DNA of 64,000 nucleotides, taken from NCBI RefSeq assembly GCF_900188025.1, contig NZ_FZNO01000003.1, positions 186,001-250,000 of the forward strand, in the 5' to 3' direction. The position numbers were made by a program, and so were the translations under genes. Shown piece after piece: positions 17,927-30,676 of this stretch. This DNA is from Blastococcus mobilis. GTDB lineage: Bacteria; Actinomycetota; Actinomycetes; Mycobacteriales; Geodermatophilaceae. Under the pieces are notes generated by a model. That model did not search any database. It was not told the DNA's origin and worked only from the letters and a program-made list of their open reading frames with translations. The stretch's first letter is position 1, and every line of letters begins with the position of its first letter.

Positions 17927-17932
17927 TACACT
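17927..17932 (+). promoter_or_regulatory. -10 box (TACACT) for the PASTA kinase
   Basis: TACACT lies 7 nt before GTG 17940, and no ribosome-binding site is present. This is a leaderless arrangement. Confidence 0.5.
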
Positions 17933-17939
17933 CGGTCGA

Positions 17940-19925
17940 GTGGACACTGCCGTGACCGACCCCGTGGTGGGCGTGGTCCTGGAGGGGCGTTACCGCCTCG
18001 AGGAGCGGCTCGCCCGTGGCGGCATGTCCACCGTCTACGCGGCCACCGACCTCCGCCTGCACAGGACGGTCGCGGTCAAGGTGATGGCCGAGCACCTGGC
18101 GCACGACCCGACCTTCGTCGACCGGTTCACCCGTGAGGCGCGCGCCGCCGCCATGCTGAGCCACCCCAACGTGGTCGGCGTCAGCGACCAGGGCAGCGAC
18201 CAGGGACTGGTGTTCCTGGTCATGGAGCTGGTCCGCGGCCGCACGCTCCGTGACCTGTTGACCGCCCGCGGGCGGCTCACGGTCGCCGAGGCGTTCGCCG
18301 TCCTCGAGCCGACCCTCGCCGGCCTCACCGCCGCGCACCGGGCCGGCATCGTGCACCGCGACATCAAGCCCGAGAACGTGCTCATCGGGGTCGACGGCGT
18401 GGTCAAGGTGGCCGACTTCGGTCTGGCCCGCGCCGTCGTCGGCACCGGTCAGACCAGTCAGACCGGCGGCGTCCTGATCGGCACGGTGGCCTACCTCTCA
18501 CCCGAGCAGCTCGAGCGAGGCCGGGCCGACGCGCGCAGCGACATCTACGCCGCCGGGATCGTCCTGTACGAGATGCTCACGGGCCATCCGCCCTACGGGG
18601 GCGACACACCGCTCGCGGTGGCCTACCAGCACGTCCACCACGACGTCCCCGCGCCGTCCGCGGAGGTCCCCGGGTTGCCATGGGCCGTCGACGAGCTGGT
18701 CGCCCGCACCACCCGCCGCGACCCGGCCGGCCGGCCGCTGGACGCCGGTGCCTTCCTCGCCGAGCTCGGGCACGTGCGCAAGGACCTCGGCATCGAGCCG
18801 GTCCCGGTCCCGACCGGTCGCAGCACCGCCGGCCCGCAGACCCTGCGCCCGACCAACCGGCCCACCCGGCCGCGCCATCCGAGCGACCCCGGCACCGCCG
18901 TGCTGGGCAGCCAGCGCACCGACCGGGCCGGGCGGACCAGCATGCTCCCGGCCATGGGCGCCGGCCCGACGATGAACGTCAACGGCCGCCGCCCCGCGGT
19001 CGAGCGGGTCCGGCCAGGGGTCCCCCAGCACATCCGGCGCCGCAGGGCCCGCCTCGCCGTGGCCCTCGTCGCGCTGCTCACCATCACCATCGGCGCGATC
19101 GGCTGGTGGCTGGGCGAGGGCCGATGGACGACGGTCCCCGAGCTCGTCGGCCAGGACCAGAACGCCGCCATCGACCTGCTCCAGGCGGCCGGGCTCGACC
19201 CCGACTGCTGCGAGAAGGTCTGGAGCGAGGAGTTCCCGGCCGGGGCGGTCATGTCCACCGAGCCCACGGGCGGGGGCGAGGCGATCCGCGGGACCGACAT
19301 CCGCCTGGTCGTCTCGCAGGGCCCCGAGCGCTTCACGGTGCCCACCGACCTGGTGCACCAGCCCGTCACCGACGTCGTCGCCTTCCTCCAGGACGAGCGG
19401 CCGGCGCTGCAGGTGGCCACCGCCGAGGAGTACGACAACGACGTCGACAAGGGTCTCGTCGTCCGCTTCGACCCACCGGCGGGCACCGAGCTGAAGCGCG
19501 ACCAGGTCGTCACGGTGTTCGTCAGCCTCGGCCACGCGCCGGTCGCCGTCCCCGACGTGACCGGGCAGAGCCCGGAGCAGGCGCAGGCGAACCTCGAGTC
19601 GCTGGGCTTCACCGTCACGCGTGGCGAGGACGGCCGCAGCGCCGACGTCGACACGGGCGAGGTCATGGCCGTGAGCCCGGCCCCGGCCGCCGGCCCGGCC
19701 CCGTACGGCAGCGAGGTGACGATCACCGTCTCCGCCGGCCTGCCGCTGGTGACCGTCCCGGACGTCGTCGGGATGACCGAGGACGAGGCACGCGCCGCGC
19801 TCGAGGCCGCGGGGCTGACCGTCGACGCGACCAAGTTCTTCGGCAACAAGGTGCGCCAGCAGCAGCCCGCAGCCGGCGAGTCCGTCGAGCAGGGCACCGG
19901 CGTCAAGATCCTGGTGGCCTTCTAG
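17940..19925 (+). CDS. pknL: PknL/PknB-type Ser/Thr protein kinase with four PASTA domains
   Basis: A 661-residue receptor kinase. The kinase domain (about residues 10-270) shows the Gly-rich loop LARGGMSTVYAA, catalytic HRDIKPENVL near 140 and DFGLA near 160. It also has an activation loop with several Thr and Ser (GQTSQTGGVLIGT). A Pro/Arg-rich juxtamembrane linker leads to one transmembrane helix (LAVALVALLTITIGAIGWW, near 380-398), then four extracellular PASTA repeats begin at TTVPELVG, FTVPTDLV, VAVPDVTG and VTVPDVVG. PASTA domains bind muropeptides. Its position beside an Rv2175c-like gene identifies it as the pknL-locus kinase, although M. tuberculosis PknL lacks PASTA. Confidence 0.88.
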   Translation: MDTAVTDPVVGVVLEGRYRLEERLARGGMSTVYAATDLRLHRTVAVKVMAEHLAHDPTFVDRFTREARAAAMLSHPNVVGVSDQGSDQGLVFLVMELVRGRTLRDLLTARGRLTVAEAFAVLEPTLAGLTAAHRAGIVHRDIKPENVLIGVDGVVKVADFGLARAVVGTGQTSQTGGVLIGTVAYLSPEQLERGRADARSDIYAAGIVLYEMLTGHPPYGGDTPLAVAYQHVHHDVPAPSAEVPGLPWAVDELVARTTRRDPAGRPLDAGAFLAELGHVRKDLGIEPVPVPTGRSTAGPQTLRPTNRPTRPRHPSDPGTAVLGSQRTDRAGRTSMLPAMGAGPTMNVNGRRPAVERVRPGVPQHIRRRRARLAVALVALLTITIGAIGWWLGEGRWTTVPELVGQDQNAAIDLLQAAGLDPDCCEKVWSEEFPAGAVMSTEPTGGGEAIRGTDIRLVVSQGPERFTVPTDLVHQPVTDVVAFLQDERPALQVATAEEYDNDVDKGLVVRFDPPAGTELKRDQVVTVFVSLGHAPVAVPDVTGQSPEQAQANLESLGFTVTRGEDGRSADVDTGEVMAVSPAPAAGPAPYGSEVTITVSAGLPLVTVPDVVGMTEDEARAALEAAGLTVDATKFFGNKVRQQQPAAGESVEQGTGVKILVAF

Positions 19926-19927
19926 CG

Positions 19928-20848
19928 GTGCAGCAGTTCCGTTCCGCGCCCCCGATCGGGGCGCACATTCAGATCAAGGGCGGGCTCGCCAAGGGCGGGC
20001 TGGCCTACACCGACGCCGTCGGCGCGCGGGCCGTGCAGGTGTTCGTGGGCAATCCGCGCGGCTGGAAGCTGACGGCGGGCGACCCCCGCCAGGACGCCCT
20101 GTTCGTCGAGGGCTGCGCCGAGCGGGGCGTTCCCTCGTTCATCCACACGCCGTTCCTGGTCAACGTCGGCTCCCCCACCGAGGCGACCGTCGAGCAGTCG
20201 ATCGCCTCCATCGCGCACAACCTCGCGCGCGGCGCGCAGCTCGGGTGCGCGGGCGTGGTCGTCCACGCCGGGTCCGCCGTCGGTGAGGACCGCTACGAGG
20301 CCGCGCTGCGCCAGCTGCACGAGCGGCTGCTGCCGGTGCTGGACGGGCTGGCGGAGGACGGCCCCCGGCTGCTGATCGAGCCGACCGCCGGGGGTGGCAG
20401 GTCGCTGGCCGCCACCGTCGAGGACCTCGGGCCGTACCTCGCCGCCCTGGAGGGCCACCCGCTGGTCGGCGTCTGCTTCGACACCTGCCACGCCTGGGCC
20501 GCCGGGCACGACCTGTCGGTGCCCGGCGGGATGACGGCGACGCTCGACGCCCTGGAGGCAACCGTCGGCCCGGGTCGGCTCGGGCTGGTGCACGCCAACG
20601 ACTCCCTCGACGAGTGCGGCTCCAAGCGGGACCGGCACACGACGATCGGGGAGGGTTCGATCGGGGCGGCTCCGTTCGCCGAGCTGCTGGCCCATCCCTC
20701 GATGTCCGGCGTCGCCGTGGTGGTGGAGACCCCGAGCGAGCGCGACGGCTCCCCGTCCGCGGGGCACAAGCGGGACATCGACCTGCTCAATGATCTCGCG
20801 GTCCTCCGGACCGCACCGCGGCCAACTGCCGCCCCCCTGGCGAGCTGA
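19928..20848 (+). CDS. nfo: Endonuclease IV (AP endonuclease)
   Basis: A 306-residue Zn-dependent TIM-barrel nuclease that cuts DNA at abasic sites in base-excision repair. Metal ligands are visible in family motifs: VVVHAGS, LLIEPTAGGG (Glu near residue 155), GVCFDTCHAWAAGHD, LVHANDS, RHTTIGEGSIG and VVVETPSERDG. The GTG start comes 2 nt after the kinase stop, so it is probably co-transcribed with pknL. The length is slightly above the E. coli enzyme. Confidence 0.92.
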   Translation: MQQFRSAPPIGAHIQIKGGLAKGGLAYTDAVGARAVQVFVGNPRGWKLTAGDPRQDALFVEGCAERGVPSFIHTPFLVNVGSPTEATVEQSIASIAHNLARGAQLGCAGVVVHAGSAVGEDRYEAALRQLHERLLPVLDGLAEDGPRLLIEPTAGGGRSLAATVEDLGPYLAALEGHPLVGVCFDTCHAWAAGHDLSVPGGMTATLDALEATVGPGRLGLVHANDSLDECGSKRDRHTTIGEGSIGAAPFAELLAHPSMSGVAVVVETPSERDGSPSAGHKRDIDLLNDLAVLRTAPRPTAAPLAS

Positions 20849-20869
20849 GCTGCTGCGTCACCCCTGCGC

Positions 20870-20897
20870 GGACCCCTCCGGGGCACCTCCGGGGTCC
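20870..20897 (+). terminator. Possible hairpin after nfo
   Basis: Arms GGACCCC and GGGGTCC are separated by 14 nt, with no T-run, in the space between nfo and the Nudix gene. Weak evidence only. Confidence 0.3.
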
Positions 20898-20957
20898 ACT
20901 CGGCGCGATTGGAGTCCCCCGCAGCCTGACCGCCGCGGCACAGGAAGAGAGGTCCGG

Positions 20958-21446
20958 ATGCGGTTCCAGGTGGTCCCGGCGGCCTACGTGTTCCTCCGGC
21001 GCAGTGCGGACGGCGTCGACCAGCTGCTGCTGCAGCTGCGCCGGGGCACCGGCTACATGGACGGGCACTGGGCCGCTGCTGCCGCCGGGCACGTCGAGGC
21101 GGGTGAGTCGGTCCTGGACGCCGCCGTCCGGGAGGCCGCCGAGGAGCTCGGCGTCGCGATCGACCGCGCCGACCTGCTCCCCCTCTGCGCGATGCACCGG
21201 ACGGTCGCCCCGCACGGCCCGATCGACGAGCGGGTCGACTTCTTCTTCGAGTGCCGCCGCTGGGCCGGCGAGCCGCGAGTTCTGGAGGCGGATAAGTCCG
21301 CGGACCTGCGGTGGTTCACGCTCGACGCGCTGCCGGAGCCCGTGGTCCCGCACGAGCTGCAGGTGATGACGGCGCTCCGGACCGGGACCCTGGCCCCGAT
21401 CACGACCTTCGGGTTCCACGCGTCGAGCGGTGCGGCAGCCGACTGA
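20958..21446 (+). CDS. Nudix hydrolase
   Basis: A 162-residue protein with a full Nudix box, GHVEAGESVLDAAVREAAEELGV (residues about 40-62, described here by position), carrying the conserved REAAEE core. It hydrolyses a nucleoside-diphosphate-linked substrate using Mg2+ bound by the box glutamates. AAGHVEAGES is followed later by ERVDFFFECRRW, as in the MutT/NUDT-like group acting on nucleotides or dinucleotides. The purine-rich GAAGAGAGG sits 6 nt before the ATG. The specific substrate is unknown. Confidence 0.85.
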   Translation: MRFQVVPAAYVFLRRSADGVDQLLLQLRRGTGYMDGHWAAAAAGHVEAGESVLDAAVREAAEELGVAIDRADLLPLCAMHRTVAPHGPIDERVDFFFECRRWAGEPRVLEADKSADLRWFTLDALPEPVVPHELQVMTALRTGTLAPITTFGFHASSGAAAD

Positions 21447-21656
21447 TCGGTCCTCGCCCACGTCGAGGGTCCGCCCTGGGTCCGCCATGGGCGCTCACGT
21501 GGTGGCCCGTATCGGTGACACGCCGCAACCGACGACGCGCCGGGGCGGCACTCGCGTCCCCGGCGAGGTTGCTTGAAGTGACCGGAGGAGCACGCTTCGC
21601 TACGGGAGCTGCGCTGCCGCTGAGCAGCCAGTGCCCCCGGAGCGAGGAGATCCCAC

Positions 21657-22832
21657 GTGCCCATCCGCAAGAACCTGGCGGCCGCGGCCATCGCGGCGCT
21701 CGCCGCCACCGGTGTCGGTACGACCGCCGGCACCGCAGCCGCCGCACCATCCGTCCCGGCCGCCGGCTCGCCCGTCGGCTCCTACATCGTCAGCCTCGCG
21801 CCAGGCCATGTGCCGGCGGCGGTGGCCGAGCGAGCCGGCCGGCTCGGCGGCCGGATCGACCACGTCTACACAGCGGCACTGAGCGGCTTCGCCGTCACGC
21901 TCCCCACCGCGCTCGCCGACCGGCTGAGCGGCCTGCCGGGGGTCGTCACCGTGGAGCCCGACCAGCCGATCCAGCTGACGACCACCCAGACCGGCGCCAC
22001 CTGGGGCCTGGACCGGACCGACCAACGGGCCCTGCCGCTCAGCAGCTCCTACAGCTACACCGCGACCGGTGCCGGGGTCACCGCTTACGTCATCGACACC
22101 GGCATCCGGTTCTCGCACGTCGACTTCGGTGGCCGGGCGGTGTCCGGCTACGACGCGATCGACGGTGGCACCGCCGACGACTGCAACGGACACGGCACGC
22201 ACGTCGCCGGCACCGTCGGAGGGGCGGCCCACGGTGTGGCCAAGGGGGTTCGGCTGGTCGGTGTCCGCGTGCTCGACTGCGCCGGCAGCGGCAGCACCTC
22301 CGGCGTCATCGCCGGGATCGACTGGGTCACGGCCCACCACCAGGCCGGCCAGCCGGCCGTGGCGAACATGAGCCTGGGCGGCGGACTGAGCACGACGCTG
22401 GACAACGCGGTCGCCCGGTCCATCAGCGACGGCGTCACCTATGCAGTCGCCGCGGGCAACGGCAACAGCTCCGGAGTTCCGCAGGACGCCTGCTACTCCT
22501 CCCCGGCCCGGGTCACCGCCGCTCTGACCGTGGGCGCCAGCGACCGCACCGACGCCCCTGCCTCGTTCAGCAACTACGGCAGCTGCGTGGACCTGTTCGC
22601 CCCCGGCGTGGGCATCACCAGTGACTGGCACACCGGCACGACGGCGACCGCCACGATCAGTGGGACGTCGATGGCCACCCCCCACGTGGCCGGGGTCGCG
22701 GCGCTGTACCTGCAGACCAACACGGGCGCCAGCCCCGCCACGGTGAGCACCGCGATCAAGACCCTCACCACCAAGGACGCGGTGCGGACCACGCGGACGG
22801 CGAACAACGACCTGCTGTTCAGCAACTACTGA
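21657..22832 (+). CDS. Secreted subtilisin-like serine protease (proteinase K/aqualysin type)
   Basis: A 391-residue preproprotein. It has a signal peptide (residues 1 to about 30, Ala-rich ending AAAAPS), an I9 inhibitor-type propeptide (about 40-105, starting GSYIVSLAPGHVP) and an S8 catalytic domain. The triad is Asp147 (VIDTGI), His179 (NGHGTHVAGT) and Ser338 (GTSMATPHVAG); the oxyanion Asn is in AAGNGN near 268. Cysteines at positions matching the aqualysin group suggest disulfides. The GTG start has GAGGAG 6 nt upstream. A strong hairpin follows the stop. Extracellular protein degradation is the likely role. Confidence 0.92.
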   Translation: MPIRKNLAAAAIAALAATGVGTTAGTAAAAPSVPAAGSPVGSYIVSLAPGHVPAAVAERAGRLGGRIDHVYTAALSGFAVTLPTALADRLSGLPGVVTVEPDQPIQLTTTQTGATWGLDRTDQRALPLSSSYSYTATGAGVTAYVIDTGIRFSHVDFGGRAVSGYDAIDGGTADDCNGHGTHVAGTVGGAAHGVAKGVRLVGVRVLDCAGSGSTSGVIAGIDWVTAHHQAGQPAVANMSLGGGLSTTLDNAVARSISDGVTYAVAAGNGNSSGVPQDACYSSPARVTAALTVGASDRTDAPASFSNYGSCVDLFAPGVGITSDWHTGTTATATISGTSMATPHVAGVAALYLQTNTGASPATVSTAIKTLTTKDAVRTTRTANNDLLFSNY

Positions 22833-22840
22833 CCGCGTCG

Positions 22841-22869
22841 GGCCGGGTCGCCGTTGCGGCGACCCGGCC
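22841..22869 (+). terminator. Terminator hairpin after the subtilase
   Basis: A perfect 13-bp stem (GGCCGGGTCGCCG with its complement) and 3-nt loop start 9 nt after the stop. Confidence 0.75.
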
Positions 22870-22948
22870 GATGCGATCCGTCACCCGTTCGGGTGGGCGG
22901 GCAGCTTGCCGAGTCAAGGCACTACCGGAACGGGCCGACCCAATCAGG

Positions 22949-23455
22949 GTGAAGACGCTGTTCCTCCTGCTCAAGGCGCACACCGCGGCTACGGCGATCA
23001 CCGCAGGTGTCGCGGTCGCCGGAGCCACCGGTGCGGTCGTCACCGTGGCCGGAGACGAGCCCCTCGTCCAGGTCGAGACCGTGGACACCGGACGGCCGGC
23101 GGCGGCCGACACCGCCGCACCCGACGAGCCCACCGAGACCCCGGAGGGCACCGCCGTCGCCGAGAGCACGCCCGCGCCGGCACCCACCCCGGCTCCGGCT
23201 CCGGCACCGGCCCCGGCCCCGGTTCCGGCACCGGTCGCGCCTCCGGCGCCCAAGCCCGCCCCGAAGCCGGCTCCCGCGCCCGCGCCGGCTCCGAAGCCGG
23301 CTCCCGTGCCCGCACCGGCTCCGCCCGTGCAGCAGCAGGAGCCCGGCGTCACCTACATTCCGGGGGACGGCACGGTGCTCTACAACCCGACGCAGGAGCA
23401 GATCGACGCGGAGAAGGACAAGTACATGCCGCCCGGCTTCACGCCGATCGGCTGA
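22949..23455 (+). CDS. Pro/Ala-rich exported protein of unknown function
   Basis: A 168-residue protein with an N-terminal hydrophobic segment (AATAITAGVAVAGATGAVVTV, about residues 13-33) acting as signal peptide or anchor. An acidic Thr/Glu/Ala region follows, then about 60 residues of Ala-Pro and Lys-Pro-Ala-Pro repeats (residues about 75-135). The C-terminus is short (YIPGDGTVLYNPTQEQIDAE). Pro-Ala tracts of this kind usually span the cell wall as an extended rod. The GTG at 22949 is the start nearest the signal sequence; the ribosome site is weak. No enzymatic domain is visible. Confidence 0.65.
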   Translation: MKTLFLLLKAHTAATAITAGVAVAGATGAVVTVAGDEPLVQVETVDTGRPAAADTAAPDEPTETPEGTAVAESTPAPAPTPAPAPAPAPAPVPAPVAPPAPKPAPKPAPAPAPAPKPAPVPAPAPPVQQQEPGVTYIPGDGTVLYNPTQEQIDAEKDKYMPPGFTPIG

Positions 23456-23464
23456 TCCGGCGCG

Positions 23465-26859
<3,395 letters not shown>

Positions 26860-26936
26860 GCTGTGCCTCCGGGAAGGAGTCCGGGTCTCACGGGGTTGGA
26901 TGGCGTCATGATGCCGCAGGTGAGGTCCGTAGGCGC

Positions 26937-27836
26937 GTGAGCCGGGTCGTCGCGGTCACAGGAGCCACAGGCGCTCTGGGTCGCCGGGTTCTCCAGCGGC
27001 TGTCGGCGGCCGAGCCCGACGACGTCTCCCTGCGGCTGATCGTGCGCGACCCCGCCCGTGCGCCGCACGTCCGCGGCGCGTCGCCGGTCGTCGTCGCCAA
27101 CCCCGGGGGCTACCGCGACGGCGAGGGTCTGCGGGAGGCCCTGCGGGGCGTGCACACCCTGTACCTGGTGTCGGCGTCCGAGACCGAGGACCGGGTGCGG
27201 CAGCACCTCACGGCGGTCGCCGCCGCGGCGGCGGCCGGTGTGCAGCGCATCGTCTACACGTCGTTCGTGGGTGCCGACCGCCCTGAGCCGACGTTCACGC
27301 TGGCGCGCCACCACGCGGCGACCGAGGCCGCGATCCGGAGCATCGGCCTGCGGCACACCTTCCTCCGGCACTCCATGTACGCCGACTTCGTGCCGTTCCT
27401 CGCCACGCTGGAGGACGGCGGCGCCGTCATCGCGGCCCCGGCCGGGAAGGGCCGGACCGGCTTCGTCTCCCGGGACGACCTGGCCGACGTCGCCACCGCC
27501 GTGCTCCTGCGCGACGACGGGACGCTCGACGGCCAGGCGCTGGACGTGACCGGTCCCGAGGCGCTGACGCTGGCTGAGGCCGCCCGGGTGCTCGCCGACG
27601 TCACCGGCATCCCGGCCGAGTACCGGCCGCAGACCGTCGAGGAGGCCTGGGCCACCCGCCGTCCGTCCGGCCACCCCGACTGGGAGATCGAGGGCTGGGT
27701 GACCAGCTATCTGGCCATCGCCGCCGGGGAGCTCGCCACCGTCACCGACGTCGTCCCGCGGCTGACGGGGCACGCGGCCCGCACCGTCGGCGAGCACCTG
27801 CGTGCCCACCCGGAGGACTGGGCGCACCTGCGTTAG
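26937..27836 (+). CDS. NmrA-like NAD(P)-binding oxidoreductase (atypical SDR)
   Basis: A 299-residue Rossmann-fold protein with [19 protein letters not shown] at the N-terminus. The middle segment [16 protein letters not shown] is typical of NmrA/QOR2-like atypical short-chain dehydrogenases, which include quinone reductases and redox sensors. [13 protein letters not shown] lies in the C-terminal half. The canonical YxxxK of classical SDRs is absent, as usual in the NmrA branch. GTG 26937 is the start, divergent from pfkA across 77 bp. Substrate unknown. Its last 4 bp overlap the DinB-like gene. Confidence 0.8.
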   Translation: MSRVVAVTGATGALGRRVLQRLSAAEPDDVSLRLIVRDPARAPHVRGASPVVVANPGGYRDGEGLREALRGVHTLYLVSASETEDRVRQHLTAVAAAAAAGVQRIVYTSFVGADRPEPTFTLARHHAATEAAIRSIGLRHTFLRHSMYADFVPFLATLEDGGAVIAAPAGKGRTGFVSRDDLADVATAVLLRDDGTLDGQALDVTGPEALTLAEAARVLADVTGIPAEYRPQTVEEAWATRRPSGHPDWEIEGWVTSYLAIAAGELATVTDVVPRLTGHAARTVGEHLRAHPEDWAHLR

Positions 27837-28338
27837 ACCCCCGTGACGCCGTCCAGGCCCTCGCGCAGCAGGTCCGCGTGGCCGTTGTGCCGCGCGTACT
27901 CCTGGATGACGTGCAGCATGACCAGGCGCAGCGAATAGGCGGTCCCGTCCATGCGGTCGACCCCGGTGACGTCGAGGGACGGTGCGGCCCGCTCGATCCG
28001 CCGGGCGTGGGCGATCTCGCCCTCCCACGCCGCGAACGCCTCCGCCCGATCGATGCCGTCCGCGTCGTAGGCGACCTGGAAGTCGCCGTCGGCCGACCAC
28101 ACCAGCGGGACGTCCTGGCCGTCGACCACCCGGCGGAACCACGAGCGCTCGACCTCGGCCATGTGCCGCACCAGTCCGAGCAGCGACAGGCGGGACGGCG
28201 GCATCGACCGGCGGCGCAGGTCGTCGTCGGAGAGCCCTGCGCACTTGAGCGCGAGCGTGGCCCGGTGCCAGTCCAGATAGGCGCGCAGGTCTCCCGCTCG
28301 CCCCCTGTGAGCGGTGGCTCGATGCGTCCGTCGGTCAT
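27833..28338 (-). pseudogene. DinB/DUF664 family protein, single-base frameshift near the N-terminus
   Basis: The ATG at 28338, behind an AGGATGGGCTG tract, reads [16 protein letters not shown]. The family continuation [20 protein letters not shown] then occurs in a different frame. The junction near 28290 reads GAGACCTG where GAGGACCTG would keep the frame, so one G appears to be missing. The rest of the reading frame is intact and ends [20 protein letters not shown], the metal-binding C-terminal region of the DinB-fold (thiol-dependent transferase-like) family. No alternative start exists in the downstream frame close to the junction. It may be a real lesion or a sequence error. Confidence 0.7.
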
Positions 28339-28474
28339 CAGCCCATCCTGTCGCCCTCGCGTACCCGGTGACGGTCCGGTCACGAATCCCGCGTCGCGTA
28401 CCGGTGCCCTCCGAGGCTGCCGAGGAACGGAACGACAGCAGCACGCGACGCTGCAGACGACACGAAGGACGAAC

Positions 28475-30625
28475 ATGCGCTGGAAGACGATGCCCGCCTG
28501 GGCCCGCCCCGACGGCTGGGGCATCAGGACCAAGGTGGTGGCGCTGGCGGTGACCAGCGTGGCCGTGACGGGTGTGGCGATGGGCGGTGTGAGCGGCTGG
28601 CAGAGCAGCCGGTTCGCCGACGACGCCAAGACCGACGTCCGGGCCCTGGTCGAGGAGGACATCTCGCGCACGGCGGGCGGCGTCTACGACGTCGTCTCCA
28701 CCCAGGGCGCGTCCACGGCGGCGAAGGTGGACTCCGACCTCGCCGTCGCCCAGTACGTCCTCGCCCGGGCCGGCGGGTTCGCCATCGACGACCCCCGCAG
28801 GGGCACGGTGACCTGGGAGGCGAAGAACCAGCTGTCGGGCGAGGTGACCCCTGTCGCCCTCCCCCGGGTGCTCGCGGGGACCACCTGGCTGGGCAAGAAC
28901 AGCGACGTCGCCGTCCCCACGCCGGTGGTCGACGAGATCAAGGCCATGGTCGGCGGCACCGCGACCATCTTCCAGAAGACCCCGGACGGCAACTTCCTGC
29001 GCGTGGCGACCAACGTGCAGGCGGCCTCCGGTGCCCGCGCGATCGGGACCTACATCCCCGCGATCAACCCCGACGGCACGCCCAACCCCGTCGCGTCGGC
29101 CGTCAGCAGCGGACAGGTCTACCGCGGCAACGCGTTCGTCGTCGACTCCTGGTACGTCTCGGCCTACGCCCCGCTGACCGGGCCGGGCGGCGACGTCGTC
29201 GGCATGCTCTACGTCGGCCAGAAGCAGGAGAACCTGCCCGCGCTCCGGGAGAGCCTGAACCGCACCACGGTGGGCACCTCGGGCCACATCGAGGTCTTCG
29301 GCGGCACGGGCGACCGCGCCGGCACCGTTCTCATCAGCCCGGACGGAGCGCGGGACGGGGAGAACCTGCTCGAGGCGACCGACGCCGAGGGCACCCCCTA
29401 CGTGCAGCAGATGATCGACACCGCCGTCACGCTGCAGGACGGCGAGCAGGCCACCGTCCACTACGTCGATCCCGACGCCGGTCCGACCACTGTGCGGCTG
29501 TCCTACTACGCCCCCTGGGACTGGGTGATCGCCACCGTCGCCCGCGACGGCGACTTCTCCGGCCCCGTGGACTCGTTGGAGGACGGCCGCTCCTCGATGA
29601 TCTGGGCCCTGGTCGTGGCCGCCCTGCTCATCGCCGTCGTCGGAGCGGTCCTCTCCTCCTGGGTCGGCCGTCGCCTCACCGCTCCGCTGGAGCGGCTCCG
29701 CGACCGGATGGCCGAGGTCGCCGACGGCGAGGGCGACCTCACCCAGCGGATGGACGACTCTCGGTCCGACGAGGTCGGCCAGCTGTCGGGAGCGTTCAAC
29801 CGGTTCGTCGACAAGGTGGCCGGCACGGTCCGCGACATCGGCCGGTGCGCCCAGGAGGTCGCGGCCTCCGCGGCCGGCGTGTCCACGGTCGCCGACGGGC
29901 TCGCCGAGCGTGCCGCGCGCAGCCGCGACCAGGCGCAGGGTGCCCACCACTCCGCAGCCGAGATCAGCACGAGCGTCTCCTCGGCCGCTGCAGGCGCGGA
30001 GGAGATGGGCGTCTCCATCTCCGAGATCGCCCGGAGCGCGACCGAGGCGGCGGAGGTCGGCCGGCAGGCGGCCGACCTGGCCGCGCGGACCGAGACCACC
30101 ATCGCCGCCCTGGGTTCCAGCTCGGCCGAGATCGGGGACGTGGTCAAGGTGATCTCCGGCGTCGCCGAGCAGACCAACCTGCTCGCCCTCAACGCCACCA
30201 TCGAGGCGGCGCGGGCCGGTGACGCGGGCAAGGGCTTCGCCGTCGTCGCCAACGAGGTCAAGGAGCTCGCGCAGGAAGCGGGCAAGGCCAGCGAGGAGAT
30301 CGCCCAGCGGGTCCAGGGCATCCAGGCCGAGACCTCCGCCGCGGTGCGCGCCATCGCCCAGATCGCCGAGGTGGTCCGCACGATCAACGACCACCAGACG
30401 ACGATCGCCAGCGCCGTCGAGGAGCAGACCGCGACGACCGGTGAGCTGACCCGCAGCGTGGCCGCCGCGGCCGAGGGGGCGGGCGCCGTGACGACGACGC
30501 TGACGGCGGTGAGCCGCGACGCCGACGACAGTGCTGCCGATGTCGACCGGGCCCGCACCGCCGCACGGGAGCTCGACGCCCTCTCCGGCGAGCTGAACCG
30601 CCTCCTGGGCGTCTTCACCGTCTGA
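28475..30625 (+). CDS. Methyl-accepting chemotaxis protein with extracellular Cache domain
   Basis: A 716-residue transmembrane chemoreceptor. TM1 (about residues 20-42) is followed by a large periplasm-facing sensor (about 45-370) with the YISAYAPL-like pattern [24 protein letters not shown] of single-Cache domains (given by its position near 225-248). TM2 is near 374-395, then a HAMP domain beginning [11 protein letters not shown], and a signalling domain with [18 protein letters not shown] near 565-582. It would bind a small ligand outside and control a CheA/CheW complex. No other chemotaxis gene is in the window. Its presence suggests a motile life stage. Confidence 0.92.
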   Translation: MRWKTMPAWARPDGWGIRTKVVALAVTSVAVTGVAMGGVSGWQSSRFADDAKTDVRALVEEDISRTAGGVYDVVSTQGASTAAKVDSDLAVAQYVLARAGGFAIDDPRRGTVTWEAKNQLSGEVTPVALPRVLAGTTWLGKNSDVAVPTPVVDEIKAMVGGTATIFQKTPDGNFLRVATNVQAASGARAIGTYIPAINPDGTPNPVASAVSSGQVYRGNAFVVDSWYVSAYAPLTGPGGDVVGMLYVGQKQENLPALRESLNRTTVGTSGHIEVFGGTGDRAGTVLISPDGARDGENLLEATDAEGTPYVQQMIDTAVTLQDGEQATVHYVDPDAGPTTVRLSYYAPWDWVIATVARDGDFSGPVDSLEDGRSSMIWALVVAALLIAVVGAVLSSWVGRRLTAPLERLRDRMAEVADGEGDLTQRMDDSRSDEVGQLSGAFNRFVDKVAGTVRDIGRCAQEVAASAAGVSTVADGLAERAARSRDQAQGAHHSAAEISTSVSSAAAGAEEMGVSISEIARSATEAAEVGRQAADLAARTETTIAALGSSSAEIGDVVKVISGVAEQTNLLALNATIEAARAGDAGKGFAVVANEVKELAQEAGKASEEIAQRVQGIQAETSAAVRAIAQIAEVVRTINDHQTTIASAVEEQTATTGELTRSVAAAAEGAGAVTTTLTAVSRDADDSAADVDRARTAARELDALSGELNRLLGVFTV

Positions 30626-30626
30626 A

Positions 30627-30658
30627 GAAGGACCCCCTCCGGGCGGAGGGGGTCCTTC
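30627..30658. terminator. Bidirectional terminator between chemoreceptor and exoribonuclease
   Basis: A perfect 14-bp stem (GAAGGACCCCCTCC and complement) with loop GGGC starts 2 nt after the chemoreceptor stop. It lies between two convergent genes and ends in TTC in both directions. Confidence 0.8.
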
Positions 30659-30676
30659 GGAGGCTGCCCGCGGGGA

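Noticed and set aside
20870-20897. Strong terminator after nfo
   Set aside because: The stem is short with a 14-nt loop and no T-run. Kept only as a weak feature.
22871-22948. Upstream start for the Pro/Ala-rich protein
   Set aside because: The ATG at 22871 lies against the subtilase terminator and adds residues before the signal sequence. GTG 22949 is more reasonable.
28339-30394. Minus-strand long frame joined to the DinB-like gene
   Set aside because: It is antisense to the chemoreceptor and is low-complexity. It exists only because the DinB remainder is out of frame with its own start.
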